DNA from: Hydrogenophaga sp.
Lineage (GTDB): Bacteria; Pseudomonadota; Gammaproteobacteria; Burkholderiales; Burkholderiaceae_C
Assembly (NCBI GenBank): GCA_030682835.1
Contig: JAUXNG010000051.1
Span: 1-64,000 of the forward strand
DNA length: 64,000 nucleotides
Reading direction: 5' to 3'
Made by a program: the position numbers and the translations under genes. Position 1 is the first letter of the stretch, and the number at the start of each line of letters is the position of its first letter. The notes beneath the pieces were generated by a model that did not search any database, had not been told where the DNA came from, and saw nothing but the letters and a program-made list of their open reading frames with translations. Of the stretch, positions 56,601 to 64,000 are shown in pieces.

Positions 56601-56677
56601 GCTACACACCCGTGGTGCGTCTGCTGCGGCCTTGTGGGGCCCGGCTGACGCTGGTTTTGTGTTCTCAGGAGATGTCC

Positions 56678-58090
56678 ATGCCTGTTTCCAGGCGCCTTTT
56701 GGCACCCGTCCGCGCGTTGCGCGGCGCCCCCCGGTTTCGCCCGGCCCCCCTGTGGCTGGCCCTGGCGCTCAACCTGCCCGCCGTGGCACTGGCCCAGTCA
56801 CCTGGCCAGCGCGCCGCCGACCCGTCCACGCCCGTTCAGCCCCTGAGCCTGCCAGCCGCCCCCGCGGCCACCAGCAGCGAGGCCATCGAGCTGCCCACCG
56901 ACATCGAACGTGCGCGCGCCATCTGGCGTCGTGCCAACGAGCGCGTGGCCGAATTCCCGCGCGGACACGCCGACCTGCTGCGCTGGGAAGCCGCCCAGCC
57001 GGGCGCACCAGCACCTGCCGGGGCGACCGCGGGGCAGAACGGCCCTGCCCTCGACATGGCACAAGCCCTGCGCCTGTCGCTGCGCCAGCGGCCCGACCTG
57101 TTCGGGCGCGTCGGCATGAACGAGCGCGAGCGCGGCTCCGTGCAGATCGCCTACCTGGCCCATGCACGCGAGCTGCGGCGGGCCTGGATCGATGCGGTCG
57201 CGGCCCGCGAGCGCCTGCAAGTGGCCACCGAGGTGCTGGAGGCCGCCACCACCGGCACCGAACTCGGCCGGCGCATGGTGACAGCCGGCAACTGGAGCCA
57301 GGCGCGGCTGCTGCGCGAACAGCTGGTGGAAACCGGCGCCCGGCAGGCCTGGGCTGACGCGCAGCAGGCCCAGGCCCAGGCCGACGAACAGCTGGGACGC
57401 CTGCTCGGCCACTGGGACGCTCAGGCCCTGGCCAGCGCGCTCGCCGCCTTGCCCCGGGAGCTGCCCGCCGTGCCGGCACAGCTCAGCCCCGGCGAGGGCC
57501 TGACACCCGCCAACCTGGAAGCCGCCGTGCTGCGCAGCCACCCCACGCTGGCCTGGCAGCGGCAGGACGCGCAGCGCCGCCTCGCCGCCCTGGGCGGCGA
57601 CCGCCTGGCCGCCTGGTCACGCGCGGTGGACGGCGCACTGGACGCGTCCCTCAGCGCCCAACCCTGGACCGCACCCGAGATGAGCGACCGGCGCCTGCTG
57701 AACGACCACGCCCTCGAACGCGCCGTGGAAGCCGAGGCGGCCCTGCAGGCGCAGGCCGGCGCACGCCGCGCCATGGCGCGCAGCGCCTGGCGCCAGCTGG
57801 AAGCCCGCCATGCAGCCGCCCGGCTGGCACAGGACGAGGTGCTGCGCCTGCAGACCGCGCTGGAGCAGGAAACCCTGCTGCGCTACAACGGCATGCTGCA
57901 GAGCACCTGGGACCTGCTCGCCCAGGCCCGCGCGCGCATGGGCTCGCTCGACGACGCACAACAGGCGCGGCGCGACTTCTGGCTCGCCCAGACCGACTGG
58001 CAGGCCCTGCTGGCCGGCGGCGACTTCGAACTTTCCGGCGCCGCCCGTGGCGCCCGTGGTGGCGCTGCCGCCGCTTCCCCAGGACACTGA
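56678..58090 (+). CDS. TolC-family outer-membrane protein (copper cluster)
   Basis: 470 residues from ATG 56678; an ATG six bases upstream abuts the AGGAG site and is unlikely. The leader LWLALALNLPAVALAQ is followed by an Ala/Pro-rich stretch. ALDMAQALRLSLRQRPDLFGRVG and LEAAVLRSHPTLAWQRQDAQRRLAALGGD are the two outer-membrane-efflux repeats, with long Ala/Gln/Arg-rich coiled-coil helices between. It overlaps nothing, but its stop is only two bases from the multicopper oxidase ATG. No RND pump or membrane-fusion protein is adjacent, which is unusual for TolC-type proteins. Confidence 0.78.
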   Translation: MPVSRRLLAPVRALRGAPRFRPAPLWLALALNLPAVALAQSPGQRAADPSTPVQPLSLPAAPAATSSEAIELPTDIERARAIWRRANERVAEFPRGHADLLRWEAAQPGAPAPAGATAGQNGPALDMAQALRLSLRQRPDLFGRVGMNERERGSVQIAYLAHARELRRAWIDAVAARERLQVATEVLEAATTGTELGRRMVTAGNWSQARLLREQLVETGARQAWADAQQAQAQADEQLGRLLGHWDAQALASALAALPRELPAVPAQLSPGEGLTPANLEAAVLRSHPTLAWQRQDAQRRLAALGGDRLAAWSRAVDGALDASLSAQPWTAPEMSDRRLLNDHALERAVEAEAALQAQAGARRAMARSAWRQLEARHAAARLAQDEVLRLQTALEQETLLRYNGMLQSTWDLLAQARARMGSLDDAQQARRDFWLAQTDWQALLAGGDFELSGAARGARGGAAAASPGH

Positions 58091-58092
58091 AC

Positions 58093-59511
58093 ATGAGCAC
58101 ACCCGACATGAACCGCAGAAAATGGCTGGCCGGTGCCGGCGTGGCCACCGCCGTGGCCGCCGCCAGCGTGAGCCGCGTGGCCATGGCCGCGCTGCCCGAG
58201 GCCGTGCAGCAGACCTCGGCCGACACCGCCGCCCCGTGGACGCCGCCCGGCGTCACCGGCGCGGGCCGCCCCTACAACCCGGTCGTCACCCTCAACGGCT
58301 GGACCCTGCCCTGGCGCATGAACAACGGCGTGAAGGAATTTCACCTGGTGGCCGAACCGGTGGTGCGCGAAATGGCGCCCGGCTTCCTGGTCAACATGTG
58401 GGGCTACAACGGCCAGAGCCCCGGCCCGACCATCGAGGTGGTCGAAGGCGACCGCGTGCGCATCTTCGTGACCAACCGCCTGCCCGAGCACACCAGCATC
58501 CACTGGCACGGGCAGCGCCTGCCCAACGGCATGGACGGCGTGGCCGGGCTCAACCAGCCCGCCATTCCCGCCGGCAAGACCTTTGTGTACGAGTTCGAGG
58601 CCAAGCGACCCGGCACCTTCATGTATCACCCGCACGCGGATGAGATGACGCAGATGGCCATGGGCATGATGGGCTTCTGGGTCACCCACCCCAGGGGCCG
58701 GCACCCCCTCATCGACGAGGTGCAGCGCGACTACTGCTTCCTGCTCAGCGCCTACGACGTGGAGCCCGGCAGCATGACACCGCAGGTGAACACCATGCTG
58801 GACCAGAACATCTGGACCTTCAACAGCCGCGTGTTCCCGGGCATTACACCGCTGGTGGCGCGCCTGGGCGAGCGCGTGCGGGTGCGCGTGGGCAACCTCA
58901 CCATGACCAACCACCCCATCCACATCCACGGCATCGAGTTCGAGGTGACGGGCACCGACGGCGGCCCCGTGCCCAAGACCGCGCGCTGGCCCGAGGTGAC
59001 GAGCGACATCGCCGTGGGCCAGATGCGCCAGCTCGACTTCATTGCCGACGAGCCAGGCGACTGGGCCATGCACTGCCACAAGAGCCACCACACCATGGGC
59101 GCCATGGGCCACGGCGTGCCGACCATGATCGGCGCCGACCACAGCGGCCTGGTGAAGAAGCTGCAGCGCGTCAACCCCGACTCCCTGGTGATGGGCGAGC
59201 GCGGCATGGCCGACATGGGCGAGATGGAGATGGAACTGCCCCACAACACCTTCCCCATGATGACCGGCACTGGCCCCTACGGCCCGATCGAGATGGGCGG
59301 CATGTTCACCACGCTCAAGGTGCGCGCCGACCAGAAGCCTGGCGACTACAGCCAGCCCGCGCCCTACGTACAACCGCCGGGCACACAGGCCCGGCTGGTC
59401 GACGCCGCCCAGACACCGCCTGCGGCCCGCCCCACGGCGGGACCCGCACCGTCCACGCCAGCCGCCGCCACCGTGCGCAAGCCGGCCACCGGCGGCGGCC
59501 ACGCGCACTGA
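58093..59511 (+). CDS. Multicopper oxidase (copper-tolerance type)
   Basis: 472 residues. NRRKWLAGAGVATAVAAA is a Tat signal, as needed for a copper enzyme folded in the cytoplasm. Copper ligands: IHWHGQRLPNG and FMYHPHADE for the first pair, NHPIHIHG and MHCHKSHHTMGAM for the second, giving a type 1 site and trinuclear cluster. There are about two cupredoxin domains; the protein is shorter than CopA (about 600 residues) and has Met-rich DMGEMEMELP and a GGGHAH tail. It probably oxidises Cu(I) in the periplasm. Confidence 0.9.
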   Translation: MSTPDMNRRKWLAGAGVATAVAAASVSRVAMAALPEAVQQTSADTAAPWTPPGVTGAGRPYNPVVTLNGWTLPWRMNNGVKEFHLVAEPVVREMAPGFLVNMWGYNGQSPGPTIEVVEGDRVRIFVTNRLPEHTSIHWHGQRLPNGMDGVAGLNQPAIPAGKTFVYEFEAKRPGTFMYHPHADEMTQMAMGMMGFWVTHPRGRHPLIDEVQRDYCFLLSAYDVEPGSMTPQVNTMLDQNIWTFNSRVFPGITPLVARLGERVRVRVGNLTMTNHPIHIHGIEFEVTGTDGGPVPKTARWPEVTSDIAVGQMRQLDFIADEPGDWAMHCHKSHHTMGAMGHGVPTMIGADHSGLVKKLQRVNPDSLVMGERGMADMGEMEMELPHNTFPMMTGTGPYGPIEMGGMFTTLKVRADQKPGDYSQPAPYVQPPGTQARLVDAAQTPPAARPTAGPAPSTPAAATVRKPATGGGHAH

Positions 59512-59552
59512 GCGGCAGCGCCGCCTGAACCATATTCATTCCAGGAATCTCC

Positions 59553-60113
59553 ATGAAATATCGACAAAGCCTCGCCACCACAGCCATCCATCGCGCCCCC
59601 GCGGTACCCCCTGCCCGCCGCCTGGCCCTGATGGCCCTGCTCGGCCTGCCGATTGCGCTCGCCCTGCCCCGGGCGCGCGCGCACGGCGACCAGCCCCACA
59701 GCAAGCCCGCGGGACCGGTTGTCAAGGAACAGAAACCCTGGGGCATTGCCGCCGAGCCACGCGAAGCGAAACGCACGGTCGAGATCCGCATGACCGACGA
59801 CATGCGCTTCTCTCCCAGTCACCTGGAGGTGCGACAGGGCGAGACGCTGCGCCTGCGCGCGGTCAACCGTGGCAAGGTGATGCACGAGATCGTCATCGGC
59901 ACGCCAGAAGAACTGAACGAGCACGCCGAGATGATGAAAAAATTTCCCAACATGGAGCACGACGAGCCCTACATGGCCCACGTGCCGCCCGGCCAGCGCG
60001 GCGACATCGTGTGGACCTTCAACCGCCCGGGCGAATTCGAGTTCGCCTGCCTCATCCCCGGTCACTTCGAGGCCGGCATGCGCGGCACCATCCGGGTCGT
60101 GGCACGCAAATAA
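59553..60113 (+). CDS. Cupredoxin (plastocyanin/azurin-like, CopI-type)
   Basis: 186 residues with an N-terminal Arg/Ala-rich leader and signal (LALMALLGLPIALAL). The cupredoxin fold has the type 1 copper ligands: His in GKVMHEIVIG, then FEFACLIPGHFEAGM with the Cys-x4-His-x4-Met spacing. An acidic KKFPNMEHDEPYMAH insert resembles CopI-type proteins of copper clusters. It lies 41 bases after the oxidase gene and is probably its redox partner or a copper sponge. Confidence 0.85.
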   Translation: MKYRQSLATTAIHRAPAVPPARRLALMALLGLPIALALPRARAHGDQPHSKPAGPVVKEQKPWGIAAEPREAKRTVEIRMTDDMRFSPSHLEVRQGETLRLRAVNRGKVMHEIVIGTPEELNEHAEMMKKFPNMEHDEPYMAHVPPGQRGDIVWTFNRPGEFEFACLIPGHFEAGMRGTIRVVARK

Positions 60114-60160
60114 GGGCTCAAGCCCAGCTCTGAACCCATTCATCCACTGAAGGAACCACC

Positions 60161-60649
60161 ATGCAACGACGCCAGCTTTTCAGCGGAGCCGCCGCCCTGT
60201 CGGCCGCGACCCTGTTCCCCGCCTGGGCCCAGACCACTTCCACCACCGCACCTGACAAGTCCCTGCCCGTGATCCAGGTGTGGAAAGACCCCAACTGTGG
60301 CTGCTGCCAGGACTGGGTGAACTACCTGGAGCGCGACGGCTTCAAGGTCCAGGTCTTCGACACAGGCAACACGGCCGTGCGCCAGCGCCTGGGCCTGCCG
60401 GTGAAATACGGCTCGTGCCACACCGCCCTGATCGGCGGCTACGTGGTCGAGGGGCATGTGAACGCCCGCGAGATCCGTCGACTGCTGAAAGAAAAACCGC
60501 AGGCCATCGGAATCTCGGTGCCCGGCATGCCAGTGGGCAGCCCCGGCATGGACGGGCCCGACTACGGTGATCGCCGCGACCCCTACGACGTGGTGCTGGT
60601 GCTCAAGGACGGCAGCAGCCGCGTCTACCAGTCGTACTTCCGCAGCTGA
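60161..60649 (+). CDS. DUF411 metal-binding protein (CopG-like)
   Basis: 162 residues with a Tat-like or Sec signal (QRRQLFSGAAALSAATLFPAWA). VWKDPNCGCCQDWVNYL holds the C-x-C-C copper site of DUF411/CopG proteins, and KYGSCHTALIGGYVVEGHV the second Cys-His pair. The fold is thioredoxin-like. CopG is a small periplasmic copper protein proposed to pass Cu between oxidation states. Co-transcribed with cupredoxin and cusF by spacing. Confidence 0.88.
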   Translation: MQRRQLFSGAAALSAATLFPAWAQTTSTTAPDKSLPVIQVWKDPNCGCCQDWVNYLERDGFKVQVFDTGNTAVRQRLGLPVKYGSCHTALIGGYVVEGHVNAREIRRLLKEKPQAIGISVPGMPVGSPGMDGPDYGDRRDPYDVVLVLKDGSSRVYQSYFRS

Positions 60650-60686
60650 ACGGGCACCTTTTCATTTGACCTATTGAGGAGATCGC

Positions 60687-61070
60687 ATGACCAAAGCCAC
60701 CCGCTTCCGCCCCGCCCTCTGGCTTTCGCTGGCCTTGCTCACGCCCCCGGTCGTGGCCCAGACCACCAACGGCCACCAGGGTCACCACGCCGCCCCGGCG
60801 GCCGAGGCACCGGCCTCCGCTGCCCCCGCCACGCCCGCCGCCGACGGTGCCTGGGCCCAGGCAGAAGTCCGCCGGGTGGACGCCAAGGCCGGCAAGGTGA
60901 CGCTGAAACACGGCGACATCCCCAACCTGGCCATGCCGCCCATGACCATGGTGTTCCAGGTGCAGGATCCGCAGACTTTGACAAATATCAAGGTCGGTGA
61001 TCGGGTGCGTTTCACTGCCGACCAGATCAATGGCGCCTACACCGTGCTGAGCATCGAAGCAGCGCCATAA
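60687..61070 (+). CDS. CusF-like periplasmic copper-binding protein
   Basis: 127 residues with signal peptide and an Ala/His-rich linker (GHQGHHAAPAAEAP). The OB-fold domain has EVRRVDAKAGKVTLKHGDIPNLAMPPMTMVFQV: the His and Met-Pro-x-Met-x-Met residues that bind Cu(I) or Ag(I) in CusF. An OB fold without the usual Trp shield cannot be excluded from the sequence. It is the last gene before a strong terminator. Confidence 0.88.
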   Translation: MTKATRFRPALWLSLALLTPPVVAQTTNGHQGHHAAPAAEAPASAAPATPAADGAWAQAEVRRVDAKAGKVTLKHGDIPNLAMPPMTMVFQVQDPQTLTNIKVGDRVRFTADQINGAYTVLSIEAAP

Positions 61071-61106
61071 CCGAAACGTTTCCTCCACGCGGGGAATCAT
61101 CGCAAT

Positions 61107-61139
61107 AAGAGCGCCATGGTATTCATGTGCGCTCTTTTT
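61107..61139 (+). terminator. Rho-independent terminator of the copper operon
   Basis: An 8-bp stem AAGAGCGC (61107-61114) with GCGCTCTT (61129-61136), a 14-base loop containing CATG twice, and TTT directly after. It is the clearest intrinsic terminator in the window, 36 bases past the cusF stop. Confidence 0.85.
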
Positions 61140-61231
61140 CCTTGGCGCAGCGCCGGTCAGGCTCTTGAAACTCTCACAAATTTCCGCGGCCAATCCCCGG
61201 AAAAACGGCCGATTGCGCGCCCGGTAATCGG

Positions 61232-61258
61232 TCAAGTTTGTCCCCTCGGTGACGAAAA
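61232..61258 (+). promoter_or_regulatory. Candidate sigma-28 (FliA) promoter of the chemoreceptor
   Basis: TCAAGTTT-N11-GACGAAAA against the consensus TAAAGTTT-N11-GCCGATAA: 7 of 8 and 6 of 8 with the exact spacer. Transcription would start about 20 bases before the ATG at 61288, which fits a flagellar/chemotaxis gene. Confidence 0.55.
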
Positions 61259-61287
61259 GTTCCCAGAACCATTTCACAGAGAGCCCC

Positions 61288-62874
61288 ATGCGCACCAATC
61301 TGCCCGTCACGCACCAAGAGTTCGAGTTCCCCGATGACGTCACGCTGGTGTCCACGACCGACCTGCAAAGCCGCATCACCTACTGCAACCCGGCCTTCAT
61401 CGCGGTGAGTGGCTACGCCCGGGAGGAGTTGCTGGGGCAGCCCCACAACATGATCCGCCACCCCGACATGCCGCCCGAGGCCTTCCGCGACATGTGGGAG
61501 ACGCTGCAGAGCGGCTTTCCGTGGTCGGCGCTGGTGAAGAACCGCCGCAAGAACGGCGACCACTACTGGGTCAAGGCCAATGCCACCCCCGTGGTGGAAA
61601 ACGGGCAGACGGTGGGCTACATGTCGGTGCGCACCAAACCCTCGCGCGCCGCCATTGAAGCCGCCGAAGCCCTCTACCGCCGCATGCGCGAAGAGGTGAA
61701 CACGCCCACGCTGGCCTTGCGCCGCGGCCAGGTGGTGCGCACCGGCCTGCGCGGCCAGCTGCAACGCTGCCTGCGCCTCACGCTGGGCCGGCAGATGACC
61801 CTGCTCACCGTCCTGACCGGCCTGGCGGGGCTGGGCGCTGGTGCTGCCCTGTCCGGCGCGGGCACAGCCGGGTGGGCGGGCGGCGCGGCCGGCGTGCTGG
61901 TGCTGGGCGCCCTGGGCGCGGCCCTGCTGCGCAACCAGATCGTGAAACCCCTTTTCGACTCGATCCGTTTTGCCAACCGCATGGACGCTGGCGACCTGTC
62001 GGCCCGGTTCGAAGGCCAGGCGGGTGGCGAATTCGGCCTGCTGGCGAACTCGCTCAACCAGCTGAACGTGAACCTCCAGGCGGTCGTGTCAGACGTGCGC
62101 CATGAGGTCGAGGGCGTGTACGCGGCTTCCAACGAAATCGCCGCGGGCAACCACGACCTGTCGTCGCGCACCGAATCGCAGGCCAGCAGCCTGGAGCAGA
62201 CCGCAGCCTCCATGGAAGAGCTGACCAGCACCGTGGAGCAGAGCGCGGCCTCGGCCCGCCAGGCCGCCACGCTCTCGCTGAACGCCGCGCAGGTCGCGCG
62301 CGACGGCAACAAGGCCATGGGCCAGGTGATCGCCACCATGGACGACATCAGCCGCTCGTCCAGCCGCATCAGTGAGATCATCCAGGTCATCGACGGCATC
62401 TCGTTCCAGACCAACATCCTGGCGCTCAACGCCGCGGTGGAAGCGGCACGCGCCGGCGAACAGGGCCGGGGCTTCGCGGTGGTGGCCGGCGAGGTGCGCA
62501 GCCTGGCGCAGCGCACGCTGTCGGCGGCCAAGGAAATCAAGTTGCTGATCGACGCGTCGGCCGAAAAGGTCGGCCAAGGCAGCCAGCTGGTGCACAGCAC
62601 CGGCCAGACCATGGGCAATGTGGTCGGCGCGGTGGAACAGGTCAACGCGCTCATCACCGACATCACAAGCGCCACGCAGGAGCAGTCAATGGGCATCGCC
62701 CAGATCAATCAGGCGGTGGGCCAGCTCGATTCCATGACACAGCAGAACTCGGCCATGGTGGAAGAACTCGCCGCCGCGGCCAGCTCGCTGCAGGGCCAGG
62801 CCGTGGTGGTGCAGGACGCCGTGCGCATCTTCCGCCTGCAGCGCCGCAGCACCCCGCTGGCGCGCGCCGCCTGA
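61288..62874 (+). CDS. PAS-containing methyl-accepting chemotaxis protein (Aer-like)
   Basis: 528 residues from ATG 61288. The N-terminal PAS domain (about residues 15-130) has [36 protein letters not shown], typical of Aer redox/oxygen sensors with FAD. One or two membrane helices lie at about residues 170-210 ([17 protein letters not shown]). A HAMP-like stretch follows, then the signalling domain with hairpin tip [39 protein letters not shown]. No C-terminal NWET/F pentapeptide. It should adjust swimming through CheA. Confidence 0.92.
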   Translation: MRTNLPVTHQEFEFPDDVTLVSTTDLQSRITYCNPAFIAVSGYAREELLGQPHNMIRHPDMPPEAFRDMWETLQSGFPWSALVKNRRKNGDHYWVKANATPVVENGQTVGYMSVRTKPSRAAIEAAEALYRRMREEVNTPTLALRRGQVVRTGLRGQLQRCLRLTLGRQMTLLTVLTGLAGLGAGAALSGAGTAGWAGGAAGVLVLGALGAALLRNQIVKPLFDSIRFANRMDAGDLSARFEGQAGGEFGLLANSLNQLNVNLQAVVSDVRHEVEGVYAASNEIAAGNHDLSSRTESQASSLEQTAASMEELTSTVEQSAASARQAATLSLNAAQVARDGNKAMGQVIATMDDISRSSSRISEIIQVIDGISFQTNILALNAAVEAARAGEQGRGFAVVAGEVRSLAQRTLSAAKEIKLLIDASAEKVGQGSQLVHSTGQTMGNVVGAVEQVNALITDITSATQEQSMGIAQINQAVGQLDSMTQQNSAMVEELAAAASSLQGQAVVVQDAVRIFRLQRRSTPLARAA

Positions 62875-62920
62875 GCCCGGCCGGCCCCGCCCCGCCGGGA
62901 GGCCGTGCTACTGTAGCGGG

Positions 62921-64000
62921 ATGCCCACCAACATCCGCTACACCCTGCTGTCGCTGCGCGACCTGGCGGTTTCCATCGGCCCGCTCGCGCTGCTCACGCT
63001 GGCCCTGCTGGCCTTCACCTACTGGTGGCTGAACCCGAACCCGCCCAAGCGCGTGGTGCTGGCCACCGGACCGGCGCAGAGCGCCTACGACGCATTCGGC
63101 CAGCAGTACGCGCAGGCGCTCAGCCGCTACGGCATCACGGTGGAGCTCCTGCCCTCCGAAGGCTCGTCGGCCAACCTGGAACTGCTGCGCGCCGGCAAAG
63201 CCGACCTCGGCTTTGTGCAGGGCGGCACGGCCGATATCGGCTACGACGACGAAGAATCCATTGCCTCGCTGGGCAGCCTGTTCGTCGAGCCGCTGTGGCT
63301 GTTTTACCGGGAAGAATCCGCCCAACGCCTGAACCAGAGCGAGACGGTGGCCAACCTCACCGAACTCAAGGGCTGGCGGGTCAACGTGGGTACCGCCGGC
63401 AGCGGCGTGCCGCGCCTGTTCGGCACCCTGCTCGACGTGAACCGCGTGGAACGCACGCAGCTGCAGCTGAGCGAGCTGGAACAGACGCCGGCCACGGTGG
63501 CGTTCCTGGAAGGCGAACTGGACGCCCTGGTGTTCGCGTCCGCGCCCGAATCGCTGATGGTGCAGATGCTGCTGCAGACACCCGGCATACGGCTGATGGA
63601 TTTTGCGCAGAGCGAGGCATACTCCAGGCGTTTCGGCTACCTCACACCGGTCGTGATGCCGCGCGGCGTGGTCGACCTGGCCGGCGACATCCCGGCCCGC
63701 GATGTGCGCCTGGTGGCGTCCACCACCAGCCTGCTGACCAGCGCCCGCACGCACCCGGCCATCCTGCAGCTCTTCGCCCAGACCGCAACCCACCTGCACG
63801 GCGGCGCCAGCTGGTTCAGCCGCGCCCGCGAATACCCGAGCCTGGAACACAGCGAGGTGCGCGTCTCACCCGAGGCCACGCGTGCGATCCGCAACGGCCC
63901 GCCTTTCCTGCAGCGCTACCTGCCCTTCTGGCTGGCCAACCTGATCGAGCGCATGTGGCTGGCCATGGGCCTGATCATCGCGCTGGCGCTGCCGCTCTCC
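62921..64000 (+). CDS. TAXI-family TRAP transporter solute-binding protein (partial, continues past the window)
   Basis: 360 codons to the edge, no stop. The N-terminus has an uncleaved-looking membrane segment (IGPLALLTLALLAFTYWWL), then the TAXI domain: RVVLATGPAQSAYDAFGQQYAQAL, LPSEGSSANLELLRAGKADLGFVQGGTA and GWRVNVGTAGSGVPRL. A second hydrophobic stretch begins at the edge (MWLAMGLIIALALPLS). This suggests a membrane-tethered form rather than a free periplasmic binding protein. Confidence 0.85.
   Translation, partial: MPTNIRYTLLSLRDLAVSIGPLALLTLALLAFTYWWLNPNPPKRVVLATGPAQSAYDAFGQQYAQALSRYGITVELLPSEGSSANLELLRAGKADLGFVQGGTADIGYDDEESIASLGSLFVEPLWLFYREESAQRLNQSETVANLTELKGWRVNVGTAGSGVPRLFGTLLDVNRVERTQLQLSELEQTPATVAFLEGELDALVFASAPESLMVQMLLQTPGIRLMDFAQSEAYSRRFGYLTPVVMPRGVVDLAGDIPARDVRLVASTTSLLTSARTHPAILQLFAQTATHLHGGASWFSRAREYPSLEHSEVRVSPEATRAIRNGPPFLQRYLPFWLANLIERMWLAMGLIIALALPLS

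Noticed and set aside
1-64000. tRNA, rRNA, CRISPR array or prophage
   Set aside because: Intergenic gaps were read on both strands. No cloverleaf, rRNA stretch, regularly spaced repeats or phage structural genes were seen.

Overview
This window is high-GC, densely coded bacterial DNA with about 75 genes in short operons on both strands. Gene content points to a betaproteobacterium of the order Burkholderiales, probably a Comamonadaceae member such as Hydrogenophaga or a relative. The pointers are a BktB-type beta-ketothiolase, an AapJQMP amino-acid transporter, E. coli-type GshA, DusC and RluE, a TAXI-TRAP binding protein, a PEP-CTERM exported protein and DUF2189-type membrane proteins. The taxon is inferred from protein resemblance only. 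No rRNA, tRNA or CRISPR array was seen.

Layout. 1-7.3 kb is the most accessory part. It holds the edge of an IS5-type element that appears to sit in a RAYT transposase gene, a LOTUS-domain fragment, a PEP-CTERM protein, several small secreted proteins, a GIY-YIG protein and a toxin-antitoxin pair (XRE regulator plus AbiEii-type nucleotidyltransferase). 7.3-13 kb holds a YghU-type glutathione oxidoreductase, CheV, an acyl-CoA ligase with a BASS transporter, and pyroglutamyl peptidase. 13-29 kb is a mosaic of short housekeeping genes: an M14 peptidase, DTW tRNA modification, methyltransferases, a degenerate GGDEF membrane protein, two SRAP proteins, M23 peptidase, RluE, DUF2235 lipase, split YeeE/YedE, TerB, a DsbG-like protein, DUF427, a flavodoxin-fold reductase and the YlqF GTPase. 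29-31 kb has an unusual AT-rich intergenic stretch with DnaA-box-like sequences. 30-39 kb holds a ferredoxin, dienelactone hydrolase, GshA, DusC, FecR/OmpA proteins, RluA-type pseudouridine synthase, an SDR, a phosphatase and BktB. 39-49 kb holds a MoxR ATPase/VWA pair, DUF1232, 2OG-Fe oxygenase, hemerythrin, DUF2189, Na/Pi transporter, AcuI-type reductase and a second acyl-CoA ligase. 49-54 kb is the aapJQMP operon followed by a glycerophosphodiesterase. 55-61 kb is a metal/copper-handling block: a CadR-like regulator divergent from a CDF-type transporter, then a His-rich protein, TolC-like protein, multicopper oxidase, cupredoxin, DUF411 and CusF, ending at a clear terminator. 61-64 kb has a PAS-containing chemoreceptor behind a candidate sigma-28 promoter, and the start of a TAXI-family binding protein cut by the window edge.

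How the genes work together. The copper genes form one periplasmic detoxification pathway (oxidise, bind, chaperone), with the CadR/CDF pair beside it for cytoplasmic divalent metals. AapJQMP is a complete uptake system. CheV and the chemoreceptor belong to chemotaxis. The two acyl-CoA ligases, BktB and AcuI belong to acyl-CoA metabolism. Three FNR/Anr-type palindromes lie before separate genes and suggest some oxygen control. The items most worth a second look are the DnaA-box-rich region at 29.67-29.93 kb, the SRAP paralogue with Ser in place of the catalytic Cys2, and the RND-less copper cluster.
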